Positions 18,888 to 27,798 are shown, numbered from the stretch's first letter. The stretch is DNA of 64,000 nt from 39-52-133 sp035531075 (GCA_035531075.1 DATKTO010000026.1:124001-188000), one strand, 5' to 3'. The notes: generated from the letters alone by a model not told the origin. Numbers and translations: made by a program.

Positions 18888-18918
18888 TAAAAAAAGGAGG
18901 CGTAAAACGCCTCCTTTT
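18888..18918 (-). terminator. Intrinsic terminator between rplT and pheS
   Basis: On the minus strand GGAGGCG pairs with CGCCTCC around a five-base loop and is followed by seven T. It lies 16 bases after the rplT stop. It should end much of the thrS-infC-rpmI-rplT transcript, so pheST probably has its own promoter or depends on read-through. Confidence 0.8.
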
Positions 18919-18933
18919 ATTCGATCAGAACGC

Positions 18934-19293
18934 TTACAGACCGAGGCTGGCCTTAGCCTGTGCAACAATCTGCACAAATGCAGGCTTATCAAACACCGCG
19001 ATATCGGACAATACTTTACGATCCAGATTGATCTCAGCTTTCTTCAGACCATTCATGAATACGCTATAGCAAAGACCTTGCTCGCGTGCAGCCGCATTGA
19101 TACGCGCAATCCACAAGGTGCGGAATTGACGCTTGCGCTGCCTACGGTCACGATAAGCATACTGTCCAGCCTTCATCACCGCTTCTTTAGCGATGCGGTA
19201 TACGTTCTTGCGACGGCCGCGGTAACCCTTGGCTTGGTCTAAAACTTTCTTGTGACGCGCGCGCGCCGTGACACCACGTTTAACTCTTGGCAT
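18934..19293 (-). CDS. rplT: 50S ribosomal protein L20
   Basis: L20 binds 23S rRNA early in large-subunit assembly and in E. coli also represses its own operon. The 119 residues start MPRVKRGVTARARHKKVLDQAKGYRGRRKNVYR, the family signature. It lies nine bases after rpmI in the conserved infC-rpmI-rplT order. Confidence 0.98.
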   Translation of the reverse strand: MPRVKRGVTARARHKKVLDQAKGYRGRRKNVYRIAKEAVMKAGQYAYRDRRQRKRQFRTLWIARINAAAREQGLCYSVFMNGLKKAEINLDRKVLSDIAVFDKPAFVQIVAQAKASLGL

Positions 19294-19302
19294 GTTGGCT
19301 CC

Positions 19303-19500
19303 TTATGCGTAAGGCATCATGGCGCGTACAGACGCCGTGTTGCTTTCGTGAACGCCAGTAGTACCGCGCAACTGACGTTTATTTTTTGTGGTCTTCTTGG
19401 TCAAGATATGACGTTTGAAGGCTTGCGAACGCTTGATGCTTCCGCCAGCGCGAACCTTGAAGCGCTTTTTTGCGCTGCTCTTGGTTTTCATTTTAGGCAT
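19303..19500 (-). CDS. rpmI: 50S ribosomal protein L35
   Basis: The 65-residue basic protein MPKMKTKSSAKKRFKVRAGGSIKRSQAFKRHILTKK is typical of L35. It sits between infC and rplT. The 143 bases separating it from infC contain a short inverted pair (CCAGGAGGTT... AACCTGG, about 19529-19559) that might serve in L20 feedback, but this is only a guess from position. Confidence 0.97.
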   Translation of the reverse strand: MPKMKTKSSAKKRFKVRAGGSIKRSQAFKRHILTKKTTKNKRQLRGTTGVHESNTASVRAMMPYA

Positions 19501-19643
19501 AACAACTCCTTATTTGATGACGCCAGGAGGTTCCTGACAGGAACACTTGATAACCTGGAATCACTTATATGGGACTGCTTACTACTAAACCGCATTGACC
19601 AGTCCCTTAATCAATGCAGCACTTAAACCTGTAGAGAAGCTTC

Positions 19644-20162
19644 TTACTTTCTCTTCGGTGACAGCATCATCACCATCTGACGGCCTTCCATCTTGGGAAA
19701 CTGCTCCACGATACCGTGCTCAGTCAGATCCTGACGTATACGCTCCATCAGTTGCATCCCGATTTGCTGGTGCGCTATTTCGCGACCACGGAAACGCAGC
19801 GTAATCTTGGTTTTGTCGCCATCCGCCAAAAACTTGATCAAATTGCGCAACTTGATGTTGTAATCCCCCTCATCGGTGCCTGGGCGGAATTTAACTTCCT
19901 TAATCTGCACTTGCTTCTGCTTAAGCTTGGCTTCGTGCTGTTTCTTGCTCTCGGCATATTTAAACTTGCCGATATCCATTACGCGACAAACCGGCGGTTC
20001 CGCCAAGGGCGCAATTTCAACCAGATCCAGATCTGCCTCTTCTGCCATACGTAGCGCTTCCGCTATGGACACGATGCCGACCGGTTCTCCCTCTGCATCA
20101 ATGAGCCGCACCTGAGGTGCTGTTATCTGCTCGTTCATGCGCTGTGATTTATCTTGAGCTAT
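19644..20162 (-). CDS. infC: Translation initiation factor IF-3, probable AUA start
   Basis: IF-3 keeps 30S subunits free and checks the initiator codon. The sequence MNEQITAPQVRLIDAEGEPVG begins at an ATG at 20138, but homologues carry a short lead AQDKSQR before it. Here ATA-GCT-CAA-GAT-AAA-TCA-CAG-CGC precedes that ATG in frame, with GGAG eight bases before the ATA. I therefore place the start at ATA 20162 (172 residues). E. coli infC uses AUU, and IF-3 discriminates against such codons, giving autoregulation; the same is inferred here. The C-terminal RNA-binding domain (KITLRFRGREIAHQQIGMQLMER) is complete. Confidence 0.93.
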   Translation of the reverse strand: MAQDKSQRMNEQITAPQVRLIDAEGEPVGIVSIAEALRMAEEADLDLVEIAPLAEPPVCRVMDIGKFKYAESKKQHEAKLKQKQVQIKEVKFRPGTDEGDYNIKLRNLIKFLADGDKTKITLRFRGREIAHQQIGMQLMERIRQDLTEHGIVEQFPKMEGRQMVMMLSPKRK

Positions 20163-20205
20163 TGCAAATTCTCCATTTACACAAAATTAAACCGTGCTGC
20201 CACAG

Positions 20206-22110
20206 TTATTGCTTGGCCAGATCGGCCTGCAGACGCTCTAAGAACGCTGCTACCGACATCTGACCAAGGTCTTCACCCTGGCGGGTTCGCACGGCAACTA
20301 GGCCCGCAGCCATTTCCTTATCCCCGACAATCAGTTGGTAAGGTAATTTTTGCAAGCTATGTTCGCGTATTTTATAGGTAATCTTCTCATTACGCAAATC
20401 TGACTGCACACGGAAACCTGCGGCCTGCAAAGTCTGCGTCACTTGCAGGGCATATTCGTCCTGTGCCTGCGAAATATTCATCACCACCATCTGCACCGGC
20501 GACAGCCATAACGGCAGAGCACCGGCATGGTTTTCGACCAGAATGCCGATGAAGCGCTCCAGAGAACCCAGTATCGCCCGGTGCAACATCACCGGCACCT
20601 TGCGGCTATTGTCCTCATCCACGAATTCAGCCCCCAAGCGGCCAGGCATGGAGAAATCCACCTGAATTGTGCCGCATTGCCAAGAACGGCCAATGGCGTC
20701 CTTGATGTGGAATTCGATCTTCGGGCCGTAGAAAGCACCCTCGCCCGGCAACTCTTCCCATGTCATGGCGGAGGCGCGCAAAGCCGCACGCAAAGCATCT
20801 TCAGACTTATCCCAGATTTCATCGGAACCGACCCGGCTTGCCGGTCGCAGCGCCAACTTCACTGCCAAATCGTGAAAACCGAAGTCCTTGTAAACTTTCA
20901 GCACCAGCGCATTAAAGGCTGTCACTTCGGATTCGATCTGTTCTTCGGTACAAAAGATGTGGCCATCGTCCTGTACGAAACCGCGCACCCTCATTAATCC
21001 ATGCAAGCCACCGGACGGCTCGTTGCGGTGACACGAGCCGAATTCGCCATAGCGCAGTGGCAGCTCGCGATAAGAGCGCAAATCGGCATTGAACACCTGA
21101 ATGTGTCCGGGGCAATTCATCGGCTTAATTGCGAATTCGCGCTTTTCCGACTCGGTGGTGAACATGCCTGCCTTGAAGTGTTCCCAGTGACCAGATTTTT
21201 CCCAAAGCACACGATCAATGATCTGCGGGCAGCGGATTTCCTGGTAGCCATTGTCGCGATAAACGCGGCGCATGTACTGCTCGACCACCTGCCATATCGC
21301 CCAACCCTTGGGGTGCCAGAACACCATCCCCGGCGCCTCGTCCTGCATATGGAACAGGTCTAGCTGCTTGCCGAGCTTGCGGTGGTCGCGCTTCTCCGCC
21401 TCTTCAAGCCGGATCAGATAGGCATCCAGATCCTCCTTTTTCGCCCATGCCGTGCCGTATATGCGCTGCAACATCTCATTCTTTGAGTCGCCTCGCCAGT
21501 ACGCACCCGCCACCTTCATCAACTTGAAAGTCTTAAGCTTGCCGGTCGAGGGCACATGAGGGCCGCGGCACAGATCGGTAAAGTCGCCTTCGGCATAAAG
21601 AGAAACGTCCTGATCAGCAGGAATGGAAGCGATTATTTCCGCCTTGTAATGCTCGCCTATGCCCTTGAAAAAGGCGACAGCCTCGTCACGCGCCATTACT
21701 TTGCGCGTGACAGGAATATCCTTCTTGGCCAGTTCAGCCATGCGCTTTTCGATCGCCTCCAGGTCTTCGGGGGTAAATGGACGAGCGTATGAAAAATCGT
21801 AGTAGAAACCGTTTTCGATCACAGGTCCAATCGTGACCTGTGCTTCAGGAAACAGCTCCTTCACCGCATAAGCCATCAGATGCGAAGTAGAATGACGGAT
21901 TACGTCCAGACCATCGGCATCCTTATCGGTGATGATGGACAAGGCCGCATCCGCGGTGATCAGGAAAGCAGTGTCCACCAACTGGCCGTTCACCTTGCCA
22001 GCCAGCGCTGCACGCGCCAGACCAGCACCTATACTGGCGGCAACCTCGGCTACGGTTACCGCTTTTTCATAACTGCGCTGCGAACCATCCGGCAAAGTAA
22101 TAACGGGCAT
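20206..22110 (-). CDS. thrS: Threonine-tRNA ligase
   Basis: The 634-residue class II synthetase contains an N-terminal TGS domain (1-62), an editing domain with the zinc-like HxxxH motif (RHSTSHLMAYAVKELFP), and the catalytic core. Zinc ligand block FAIKPMNCPGHIQVF and motif 2 RYGEFGSCHRNEPSGGLHGLMRVRGF are intact; the anticodon-binding domain occupies the last 100 residues. It leads the thrS-infC-rpmI-rplT operon. A small GCGGC/GCCGC hairpin lies in its 5' leader near 22138-22150. Confidence 0.98.
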   Translation of the reverse strand: MPVITLPDGSQRSYEKAVTVAEVAASIGAGLARAALAGKVNGQLVDTAFLITADAALSIITDKDADGLDVIRHSTSHLMAYAVKELFPEAQVTIGPVIENGFYYDFSYARPFTPEDLEAIEKRMAELAKKDIPVTRKVMARDEAVAFFKGIGEHYKAEIIASIPADQDVSLYAEGDFTDLCRGPHVPSTGKLKTFKLMKVAGAYWRGDSKNEMLQRIYGTAWAKKEDLDAYLIRLEEAEKRDHRKLGKQLDLFHMQDEAPGMVFWHPKGWAIWQVVEQYMRRVYRDNGYQEIRCPQIIDRVLWEKSGHWEHFKAGMFTTESEKREFAIKPMNCPGHIQVFNADLRSYRELPLRYGEFGSCHRNEPSGGLHGLMRVRGFVQDDGHIFCTEEQIESEVTAFNALVLKVYKDFGFHDLAVKLALRPASRVGSDEIWDKSEDALRAALRASAMTWEELPGEGAFYGPKIEFHIKDAIGRSWQCGTIQVDFSMPGRLGAEFVDEDNSRKVPVMLHRAILGSLERFIGILVENHAGALPLWLSPVQMVVMNISQAQDEYALQVTQTLQAAGFRVQSDLRNEKITYKIREHSLQKLPYQLIVGDKEMAAGLVAVRTRQGEDLGQMSVAAFLERLQADLAKQ

Positions 22111-22181
22111 ATATTGACTCTTTAATAAAGAAAAATGCGGCTAGGCCGCGCTTTTACACATGCAAAGATACAGTTTGGATG

Positions 22182-22215
22182 CAAAAACGCCCCAACCATG
22201 TCAGTGTCAGGGCGT
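22182..22215 (-). terminator. Possible terminator downstream of the outer-membrane gene
   Basis: On the minus strand ACGCCC pairs with GGGCGT across an 18-base loop, followed by TTTTTG. It lies about 90 bases after the stop of the 22308-22796 gene and before thrS. The large loop makes it a weak call. Confidence 0.4.
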
Positions 22216-22307
22216 AAAGTATAAGGCTACACAACTCTTGTCAGACAAAATGTTTGCATCAGATTAAACGCCCTTAATAGACGCTTGGTTTGAGCGAGCA
22301 TTTGCGA

Positions 22308-22796
22308 TCAAAAACGCTGGGTAAAGCCCGCGCTGAACAAGGTAACAGTCGGACTTGAATCATTAAAGTTCAACACTCTGACTTTGGCATCCAATGTAGC
22401 GCTGTCGGTCAAGAAGAATGCCAAACCGAGACCTGCATCATACTGGGTTGAACCATGATTGGAGTCTGTTGGCGTAGCGGCCAGACGTAGCGCAATGCCC
22501 AAGCCGGCAAACGGGACCAGATCGCCTTTAAAGCCATCCATAAAATAATATTTCCCGCCAAGGCCAATACTCGTTGCCGAGTAGCCAAAGTTTTGCTGCG
22601 TGGTAAGAGCGGTCACAATAACAAACTGTGGGGTCACGAATTGACCAAGCGAGACATTTAACAGGGATGCGAAAGGTTGGCCCTGGACGCTGATGTAATT
22701 GCCGTCCAAAGAAAATTCGCGCGTCTTTCCCGCTGCAAAGGCGCTCGTTACGGAACCCAACAACATCATCAAGACTATTAATTTTTTGTATGACAT
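22308..22796 (-). CDS. Small outer-membrane beta-barrel protein
   Basis: The 162-residue protein has a clear signal peptide (MSYKKLIVLMMLLGSVTSAFA). The mature part has alternating hydrophobic strands and a C-terminal phenylalanine after an aromatic pattern (LFSAGFTQRF), the outer-membrane sorting signature. About 140 mature residues suit an eight-stranded barrel of the OmpX/OmpW-like kind, though I cannot assign a named family. It is a single-gene unit between tRNA-Val and thrS. Confidence 0.8.
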   Translation of the reverse strand: MSYKKLIVLMMLLGSVTSAFAAGKTREFSLDGNYISVQGQPFASLLNVSLGQFVTPQFVIVTALTTQQNFGYSATSIGLGGKYYFMDGFKGDLVPFAGLGIALRLAATPTDSNHGSTQYDAGLGLAFFLTDSATLDAKVRVLNFNDSSPTVTLFSAGFTQRF

Positions 22797-23024
22797 TCTC
22801 TGGCTTTCTTCTAATGATTATTAATTAACTTCTTGGACACATCATTGTCGAAGCGTAGCGATGCAATGAAAAACGTTCATCGTTACCTACATTTGCAATC
22901 ACCACAACTCAGACTAATACCTTACTTCGTTACATCGTCACTTCTGGCAAAGATTTAAGCCTGAACAGCCGCCGATTGATGCTCAATAAAGGTAAATCGA
23001 GCAACGTGGCCATATTAAATTATT

Positions 23025-23099
23025 TGGTGGGAGCAACTGGGATCGAACCAGTGACCTTTTCCTTGTCGAGGAAATATTCTACCGCTGAAATATGCTCCC
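23025..23099 (-). tRNA. tRNA-Val (anticodon GAC)
   Basis: The 75-base gene ends in encoded CCA. The acceptor GGGAGCA pairs with TGCTCCC, the anticodon stem TTTCC/GGAAA holds loop TCGACAA (anticodon GAC), and the T arm ACTGG-TTCGATC-CCAGT is perfect. The D stem is unusual: TTTC opposite GAAT, with a T-T mismatch at its outer pair instead of the usual GCTC/GAGC. Otherwise it appears functional. Confidence 0.92.
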
Positions 23100-23196
23100 A
23101 AAACGAGGCCGCATTATAGAGAGTTGCCCTATTCGTCACAAGCTTTTCTTAATGAACAACAAGATCTCTGCCGATTCGATTTCTGGGCAGAGCTTA

Positions 23197-24585
23197 TCAA
23201 TACTGGCCCGACGTATGATTCTCAAAACGTGTGTATTCGCCGCGGAACGTCAACTCGACCTTACCTATAGGACCGTTACGTTGCTTTGCAATGATGATTT
23301 CAGCCTTGCCTTTATCCGGTGAGTCCGGGTTGTAGACCTCATCGCGGTAGATGAACAATATTAGATCGGCATCCTGCTCGATCGCGCCTGACTCGCGCAA
23401 GTCCGACATGATCGGACGCTTGTTGGGTCGCTGTTCCAGGCTACGGTTCAGCTGAGACAGCGCAATTACCGGCACTTGCAGTTCTTTTGCCAAAGATTTC
23501 AGTGAGCGCGAAATTTCTGAAATTTCCGTTGCACGGTTTTCCCCGCCCTTGCTCGATGTCGAAGACATTAATTGTATGTAGTCAATGACGATCAAACCCA
23601 GACCGTCATTCTGACGATGCAGCCGCCGCGCGCGAGAACGCAACTCCAATGAATTTAATGCGGCCGTTTCATCAATAAAAATTGGCGCATCGTTCAAACG
23701 GCCCAATGCATGTGTCATACGCGACCAGTCATCATCTTCCAGCTTGCCGGTGCGCAAGGTGTGCTGATTGAGCCTTCCCACCGAACCTATCATACGCATA
23801 GCCAGCTGTGAGCCACCCATTTCCATACTGAAAATTGCGACAGGCTTGCTCACTTCGAGCGCAACATGCTCGGCGATATTGACCGAGAAAGCGGTCTTTC
23901 CCATACTGGGACGCCCTGCAACAATCACCAGATCGCCAGGCTGCAAACCGGAAGTCATGCTATCCAAATCGGTGAAGCCTGTCGCAATCCCGGTGACATC
24001 GCTATCGTTATCACGCGAATACAGCGTCTCAATACGTTCAACCACTTGGGTTAAGAGCGAGGGGATAGCCACAAACCCCTGCTTCCCCCGCTCTCCCGCC
24101 TCGGAAATTTCAAACACACGGCTTTCTGCCTCATCAAGCAACTGACCGGCATCACGCCCGCCGGGATTGTAGGCACTCGTGGCGATTTCAGTACCAACTT
24201 CAGCCAGCTTGCGCATCACAGCACGTTCGCGCACTATTTCTGCATAGCGCCGAATATTGGCGGCCGAAGGAACGTTCTGTGCCAGCGAGCCGAGGTACGC
24301 CAAGCCGCCGGCCTTCTCCAGCTCCGCATTACTCTCCAGCGACTCTGCAACGGTAATCACGTCTACAGGTTTGGCATGTTCAATCAGGACTGCTATGTGG
24401 TGAAAAATCAGCCTGTGCTCGTAGCGGTAAAAATCCTGCTCCTGCAAGATGTCGGCAATTTTGTCCCACGCAGTGGTATCCAGCAGAATACCGCCCAGCA
24501 CTGATTGCTCCGCCTCGACCGAATGAGGTGGCAACTTGATAGCATCAAGCTGGGGGTCAGAAACAGGGACAGAGTAGTTTTGCAT
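23197..24585 (-). CDS. dnaB: Replicative DNA helicase DnaB
   Basis: DnaB is the hexameric helicase of the replication fork. The 462 residues include the N-terminal primase-interacting domain (LPPHSVEAEQSVLGGILLD onward), a linker, and the RecA-like domain with Walker A GRPSMGKTAF, Walker B LGLIVIDYIQLM and the conserved QLNRSLEQR. No intein interrupts it. It follows rplI at a distance of about 300 bases occupied by a repeat element and a terminator, so it is probably expressed separately from the ribosomal genes. Confidence 0.97.
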   Translation of the reverse strand: MQNYSVPVSDPQLDAIKLPPHSVEAEQSVLGGILLDTTAWDKIADILQEQDFYRYEHRLIFHHIAVLIEHAKPVDVITVAESLESNAELEKAGGLAYLGSLAQNVPSAANIRRYAEIVRERAVMRKLAEVGTEIATSAYNPGGRDAGQLLDEAESRVFEISEAGERGKQGFVAIPSLLTQVVERIETLYSRDNDSDVTGIATGFTDLDSMTSGLQPGDLVIVAGRPSMGKTAFSVNIAEHVALEVSKPVAIFSMEMGGSQLAMRMIGSVGRLNQHTLRTGKLEDDDWSRMTHALGRLNDAPIFIDETAALNSLELRSRARRLHRQNDGLGLIVIDYIQLMSSTSSKGGENRATEISEISRSLKSLAKELQVPVIALSQLNRSLEQRPNKRPIMSDLRESGAIEQDADLILFIYRDEVYNPDSPDKGKAEIIIAKQRNGPIGKVELTFRGEYTRFENHTSGQY

Positions 24586-24644
24586 GATGAATAGCCGAAT
24601 GCGACAGGGAAAACCGAGTGGAGAATTCTACCTCGTAAAGATAA

Positions 24645-24819
24645 AGGGTACTTCTAAAAATTCAAAATTTCCAAGCGAGGCAAGGCGAATTAAAATTTTG
24701 AGCGCAGCATATATTTGATATGTAAGCAAAATGGAGAAACAGGCAAGCCCCAAGCGCTCACATAAAATTTTATGCGCAACGAAGTATCGCGACGAAGTTT
24801 GATTTTTTAGAAGAACCCT
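24645..24819. mobile_element. MITE-like element with 16-bp terminal inverted repeats
   Basis: The left end reads AGGGTACTTCTAAAAA and the right end, on the other strand, AGGGTTCTTCTAAAAA: 15 of 16 bases agree. The 175-base element has no transposase. Its interior is AT-rich with strings such as GCGAGGCAAGGCG. A minus-strand frame inside it (24628-24834) is a by-product. It fills the gap between rplI and dnaB. No target duplication is obvious. Confidence 0.65.
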
Positions 24820-24832
24820 GAAATTGGAAAAC

Positions 24833-24860
24833 AAAAAAGGGCTGTAACCAGCCCTTTTTT
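24833..24860 (-). terminator. Terminator after rplI
   Basis: AAAAAAGGGCTG and CAGCCCTTTTTT pair around GTTA, giving a strong hairpin with T runs on both strands. It lies 24 bases after the rplI stop and closes the rpsF-priB-rpsR-rplI operon. Confidence 0.85.
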
Positions 24861-24883
24861 AACCTGTTAAACACAAACCAGGT

Positions 24884-25333
24884 TTAGTGTTCGCCCAACA
24901 CCGAAACAGTGATATTGACAACAACGTCAGTATGCAAGCTAATGCTGATCGGATGATCACCGATAGCCTTGATATGGCCTTCAGGCATGCGCACTTGAGC
25001 CTTGTCAACTGCAAAACCAAGCGCAGCCAGTGCAGCAACGATATCTGCATTGGTCACAGAGCCAAACAGCTTGCCATCAACACCGGCCTTTTGCGAGATT
25101 TGCACAGTCAAGCCGTTCAGCTTCTCTGCACGTGCCTGCGCTTCAGCTACCTTGGCATGCTCAGCGGCTTCCAAAGCAACACGACGCACGGCGAAATCAG
25201 CCACGTTAGCTTCAGTAGCGCGCTTGGCTTTGCCTTGCGGTATCAGGAAGTTACGCGCATAGCCATTTTTAACTTTAACCACATCGCCCAATTGGCCGAG
25301 GTTAACCACTTTTTCCATCAGGATAATTTGCAT
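24884..25333 (-). CDS. rplI: 50S ribosomal protein L9
   Basis: The 149 residues give the two-domain L9: N-terminal MQIILMEKVVNLGQLGDVVKVKNGYARNFLIPQG, a long connecting helix (about 40-75) and the C-terminal RNA-binding domain. It is the last gene of the rpsF operon, 11 bases after rpsR, and is closed by a strong terminator. Confidence 0.98.
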   Translation of the reverse strand: MQIILMEKVVNLGQLGDVVKVKNGYARNFLIPQGKAKRATEANVADFAVRRVALEAAEHAKVAEAQARAEKLNGLTVQISQKAGVDGKLFGSVTNADIVAALAALGFAVDKAQVRMPEGHIKAIGDHPISISLHTDVVVNITVSVLGEH

Positions 25334-25344
25334 GTATGTTCTCC

Positions 25345-25614
25345 TTAATGCAAGTCAGTGTAAGTTAGCAATGCCAGGAAACGCGCACGCTTAACTGCAA
25401 CGCTCAGTTGACGTTGATAACGCGCTTTAGTACCGGTGATACGTGCCGGAATCAGCTTGCCATTTTCAGAAACAAATTCCTTCAGGATATTGATATCCTT
25501 GTAATCCACTTCTGCGATCTTCTCGGCAGTAAAGCGGCAGAATTTGCGACGCTTGAACAATTGACGCGAAGAATTTGTCTTCTTGTCATCTTTTTTCTTA
25601 AATACACGAGCCAT
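25345..25614 (-). CDS. rpsR: 30S ribosomal protein S18
   Basis: S18 pairs with S6 on the platform of the small subunit. The 89-residue protein has the conserved core CRFTAEKIAEVDYKDINILKEFVSENGKLIPARITGTKARYQRQLSVAVKRARFLALLPY-like tail. The N-terminal KKKDDKKTNSSRQLFKRRK is somewhat longer than in E. coli. It lies ten bases after priB. Confidence 0.98.
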   Translation of the reverse strand: MARVFKKKDDKKTNSSRQLFKRRKFCRFTAEKIAEVDYKDINILKEFVSENGKLIPARITGTKARYQRQLSVAVKRARFLALLTYTDLH

Positions 25615-25624
25615 GTTGTGCCCC

Positions 25625-25930
25625 TTATTTCAATTTAATGTTTTCAATGTGCAGTATCAGCTGCGTATTGCGCAAACTGCGCTGAGCCAAAAAACCTTCC
25701 ACCCTCACCTGCTGCCCGAGCAATAACTTGCTTGCTTTAAGGGCTGCCGCATCAAGAGATATTGCCGGAATATCGCACTGAATCTGCCGTGCAATTCCCG
25801 CCTCCTGTTGCGATGAAACATGGCGTATTTTTAATCCAACCCGCGCCAACCCCGCCGGGGTGTAACGCAAATCGTCCAGCTCAACCAGCTCGCCGTCAAT
25901 TACACAGCGATTTACCTGCGACTCAATCAA
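25625..25930 (-). CDS. priB: Primosomal replication protein N
   Basis: PriB is an OB-fold single-strand-binding protein that works with PriA in restarting stalled forks. The 101-residue protein fits the family (VNRCVIDGELVELDDLRYTPAGLARVGLKIRH...). Its location between rpsF and rpsR, four bases overlapping rpsF, is the classic context in beta- and gammaproteobacteria and supports the assignment more than the sequence alone. Confidence 0.94.
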   Translation of the reverse strand: MIESQVNRCVIDGELVELDDLRYTPAGLARVGLKIRHVSSQQEAGIARQIQCDIPAISLDAAALKASKLLLGQQVRVEGFLAQRSLRNTQLILHIENIKLK

Positions 25931-26304
25931 GCAGCTGCAGCTACAGCCACATCAGCAGGCACATCGCCTGTCATCGAACGCGACTTCTCTTCACGCATCA
26001 TTGCAGAAGGAGCAGTGACAGCAGCTTTCATCTTGATCGTCAGGTGACGCAACACCGCATCGTTAAACTTGAATGCGTGTTCCATCTCGTCCAGAGTTTC
26101 CTGGTCGCATTCAATGTTCATCAGCACGTAGTGCGCTTTGTGAATTTTCTGGATTGGGTAAGCCAGTTGACGGCGGCCCCAATCTTCCAGGCGGTGAATC
26201 TGGCCGTTTTTGCCAGTCACCAACGTGCGATAACGCTCGACCATTGCAGGAACCTGCTCGCTCTGGTCGGGATGCACGATAAATACGATTTCGTAGTGTC
26301 GCAT
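25927..26304 (-). CDS. rpsF: 30S ribosomal protein S6
   Basis: The 125-residue protein begins MRHYEIVFIVHPDQSEQVPAMVERY, the S6 signature, and continues with GRRQLAYPIQKIHKAHYVLMNIEC. The C-terminal tail is Ala-rich (DVAVAAAA). It is the first gene of rpsF-priB-rpsR-rplI, with a GGAG ribosome site immediately upstream. Confidence 0.98.
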   Translation of the reverse strand: MRHYEIVFIVHPDQSEQVPAMVERYRTLVTGKNGQIHRLEDWGRRQLAYPIQKIHKAHYVLMNIECDQETLDEMEHAFKFNDAVLRHLTIKMKAAVTAPSAMMREEKSRSMTGDVPADVAVAAAA

Positions 26305-26428
26305 TACATCTCCTTATGGTTGTAGCCCTCCGCTATGCGTAACGGTAGGGCAAGGTTTTAGGGAGCGCGGATTCTACCGGAATTTACTGATAAGTCAATT
26401 GAAATTGCTGAATAATTACTTGCGCCAG

Positions 26429-27748
26429 CTAACTCTTAAAAGCCGCCTTCATCGCCGCGATCATGTAGCCCACATCCATCACACCCGCACTTTCACGCAG
26501 GCTGTGCATCGCCCACATCGGCGAGCCCACATCCACGCTTGCCACCCCAAGACGGGAGGCGATGATGGGGCCGATAGTGCTGCCGCAGCCCAAGTCGGTG
26601 CGGTGGGTGTAGTGCTGGAACGGCACGCCTGCGCTTTCGCACAGGGTCATAAAGCGTGCGGCGCTATCCGCGCTGGTGCTGTAGCGCTGGTTGGAGTTGG
26701 TTTTGATTACCGGGCCGGCATTGACCATCACATGATGGTTGGGTTCGTAGGCATGGGGGAAGTTGGGCTGATAGGCATGCGCCATGTCGGCGCTGATGAA
26801 GAAGCTTTTGGCTGCCGCACAATGCTGCGCCTCTTCATCCAGCTCCAGGGAGATGGAAATGCGATCGATCACATCTGCGGCAAAGCTGCCGCCCGCGCCG
26901 GCGGCGCTTTCGCTGCCCACCTCTTCGTGATCAAAAAAAGCAGCAATCGCCGTCGCATCAGGCTTGTCGCAGGCTAGCAGCGCCGTCAATGCAGCGTGGC
27001 ATGAGGCGAGGTTATCAAGCTGGCTGTTGGCAATAAATTCCTGCTCAGCGCCCCAGAAAGTGCCTTGCTGGGTATCAAACACATTTAATTCGTAAGTCAG
27101 AATATCCTTTGCGTTCACGTCCAATTCTGCGGCAAGGTACGCCATGAACTGTTCGCGAGCGCTGTGCTTGTCATCGGCAGCACCAAACAGCAGCGGCAGT
27201 TCAGTCTGCTTGTTCAGCTTGAGGCCTTGTTCGTTCACTTCGCGATTCATATGGATCGCGAGGTTAGGCAGGCGCACCAATGGCCGGTCAAATTTCATCA
27301 GACGCGTATCAAACCCATTCGCACTGCGAATATTCACCCGGCCTGCCAGACTTAAATCGCGATCGGTAAAAGTGGCCAGTATAGGCCCGCCGTAGATTTC
27401 CACACCCAGCCGCACCAGTCCGTCGCTCTTGTGTGCGGCATGGGTTTTGAGGCGCAGGCCGGGTGAATCGGTATGCGCGCCTATCATGCGGAAACCGGTT
27501 TCGGCCAGCGATTTTTGGCCAAGCTTGAATGCGATCACTGAAGCGCCGCCGCGCACAACATAGTAGCACCCGCCGGCTTCCAGCTTCCAGCGTTCGGCTT
27601 CGTGCAACTCGGTAAAACCTTGCGCCAACAAGCGCTGCTCTACGCTGTGAACGGCATGCCAAGGACTGGGGCTTGCGTCAATAAATTTAATTAAATCAAC
27701 AGCCTGCAATCTATCTTCTGGAGAAATGGATTTTGCGGAAGTATTCAT
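26429..27748 (-). CDS. M18-family aminopeptidase
   Basis: This cytoplasmic metalloaminopeptidase removes N-terminal, often acidic, residues. The 439-residue sequence has the M18 metal-site blocks: IGAHTDSPGLRLK (His and following Asp), FDHEEVGSESAAGAGG (Asp-Glu-Glu), and the late His in GSPMWAMHSLRESAGVMD. The length suits bacterial ApeB-type enzymes. It is monocistronic; a stretch with repeat elements lies upstream and the rpsF operon starts 124 bases downstream. Confidence 0.94.
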   Translation of the reverse strand: MNTSAKSISPEDRLQAVDLIKFIDASPSPWHAVHSVEQRLLAQGFTELHEAERWKLEAGGCYYVVRGGASVIAFKLGQKSLAETGFRMIGAHTDSPGLRLKTHAAHKSDGLVRLGVEIYGGPILATFTDRDLSLAGRVNIRSANGFDTRLMKFDRPLVRLPNLAIHMNREVNEQGLKLNKQTELPLLFGAADDKHSAREQFMAYLAAELDVNAKDILTYELNVFDTQQGTFWGAEQEFIANSQLDNLASCHAALTALLACDKPDATAIAAFFDHEEVGSESAAGAGGSFAADVIDRISISLELDEEAQHCAAAKSFFISADMAHAYQPNFPHAYEPNHHVMVNAGPVIKTNSNQRYSTSADSAARFMTLCESAGVPFQHYTHRTDLGCGSTIGPIIASRLGVASVDVGSPMWAMHSLRESAGVMDVGYMIAAMKAAFKS

Positions 27749-27798
27749 GGATTACCCTAATAGGTTAATTTTGTTGCAGGAATATTCTATACAGTTTT

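Noticed and set aside
18803..18933. Phenylalanine leader peptide (pheM-type attenuator) before pheS
   Set aside because: No short Phe-rich frame was found; the hairpin is better explained as a terminator after rplT.
24628..24834. 68-residue minus-strand open frame between rplI and dnaB
   Set aside because: It lies almost wholly inside a short inverted-repeat element and has no ribosome site.
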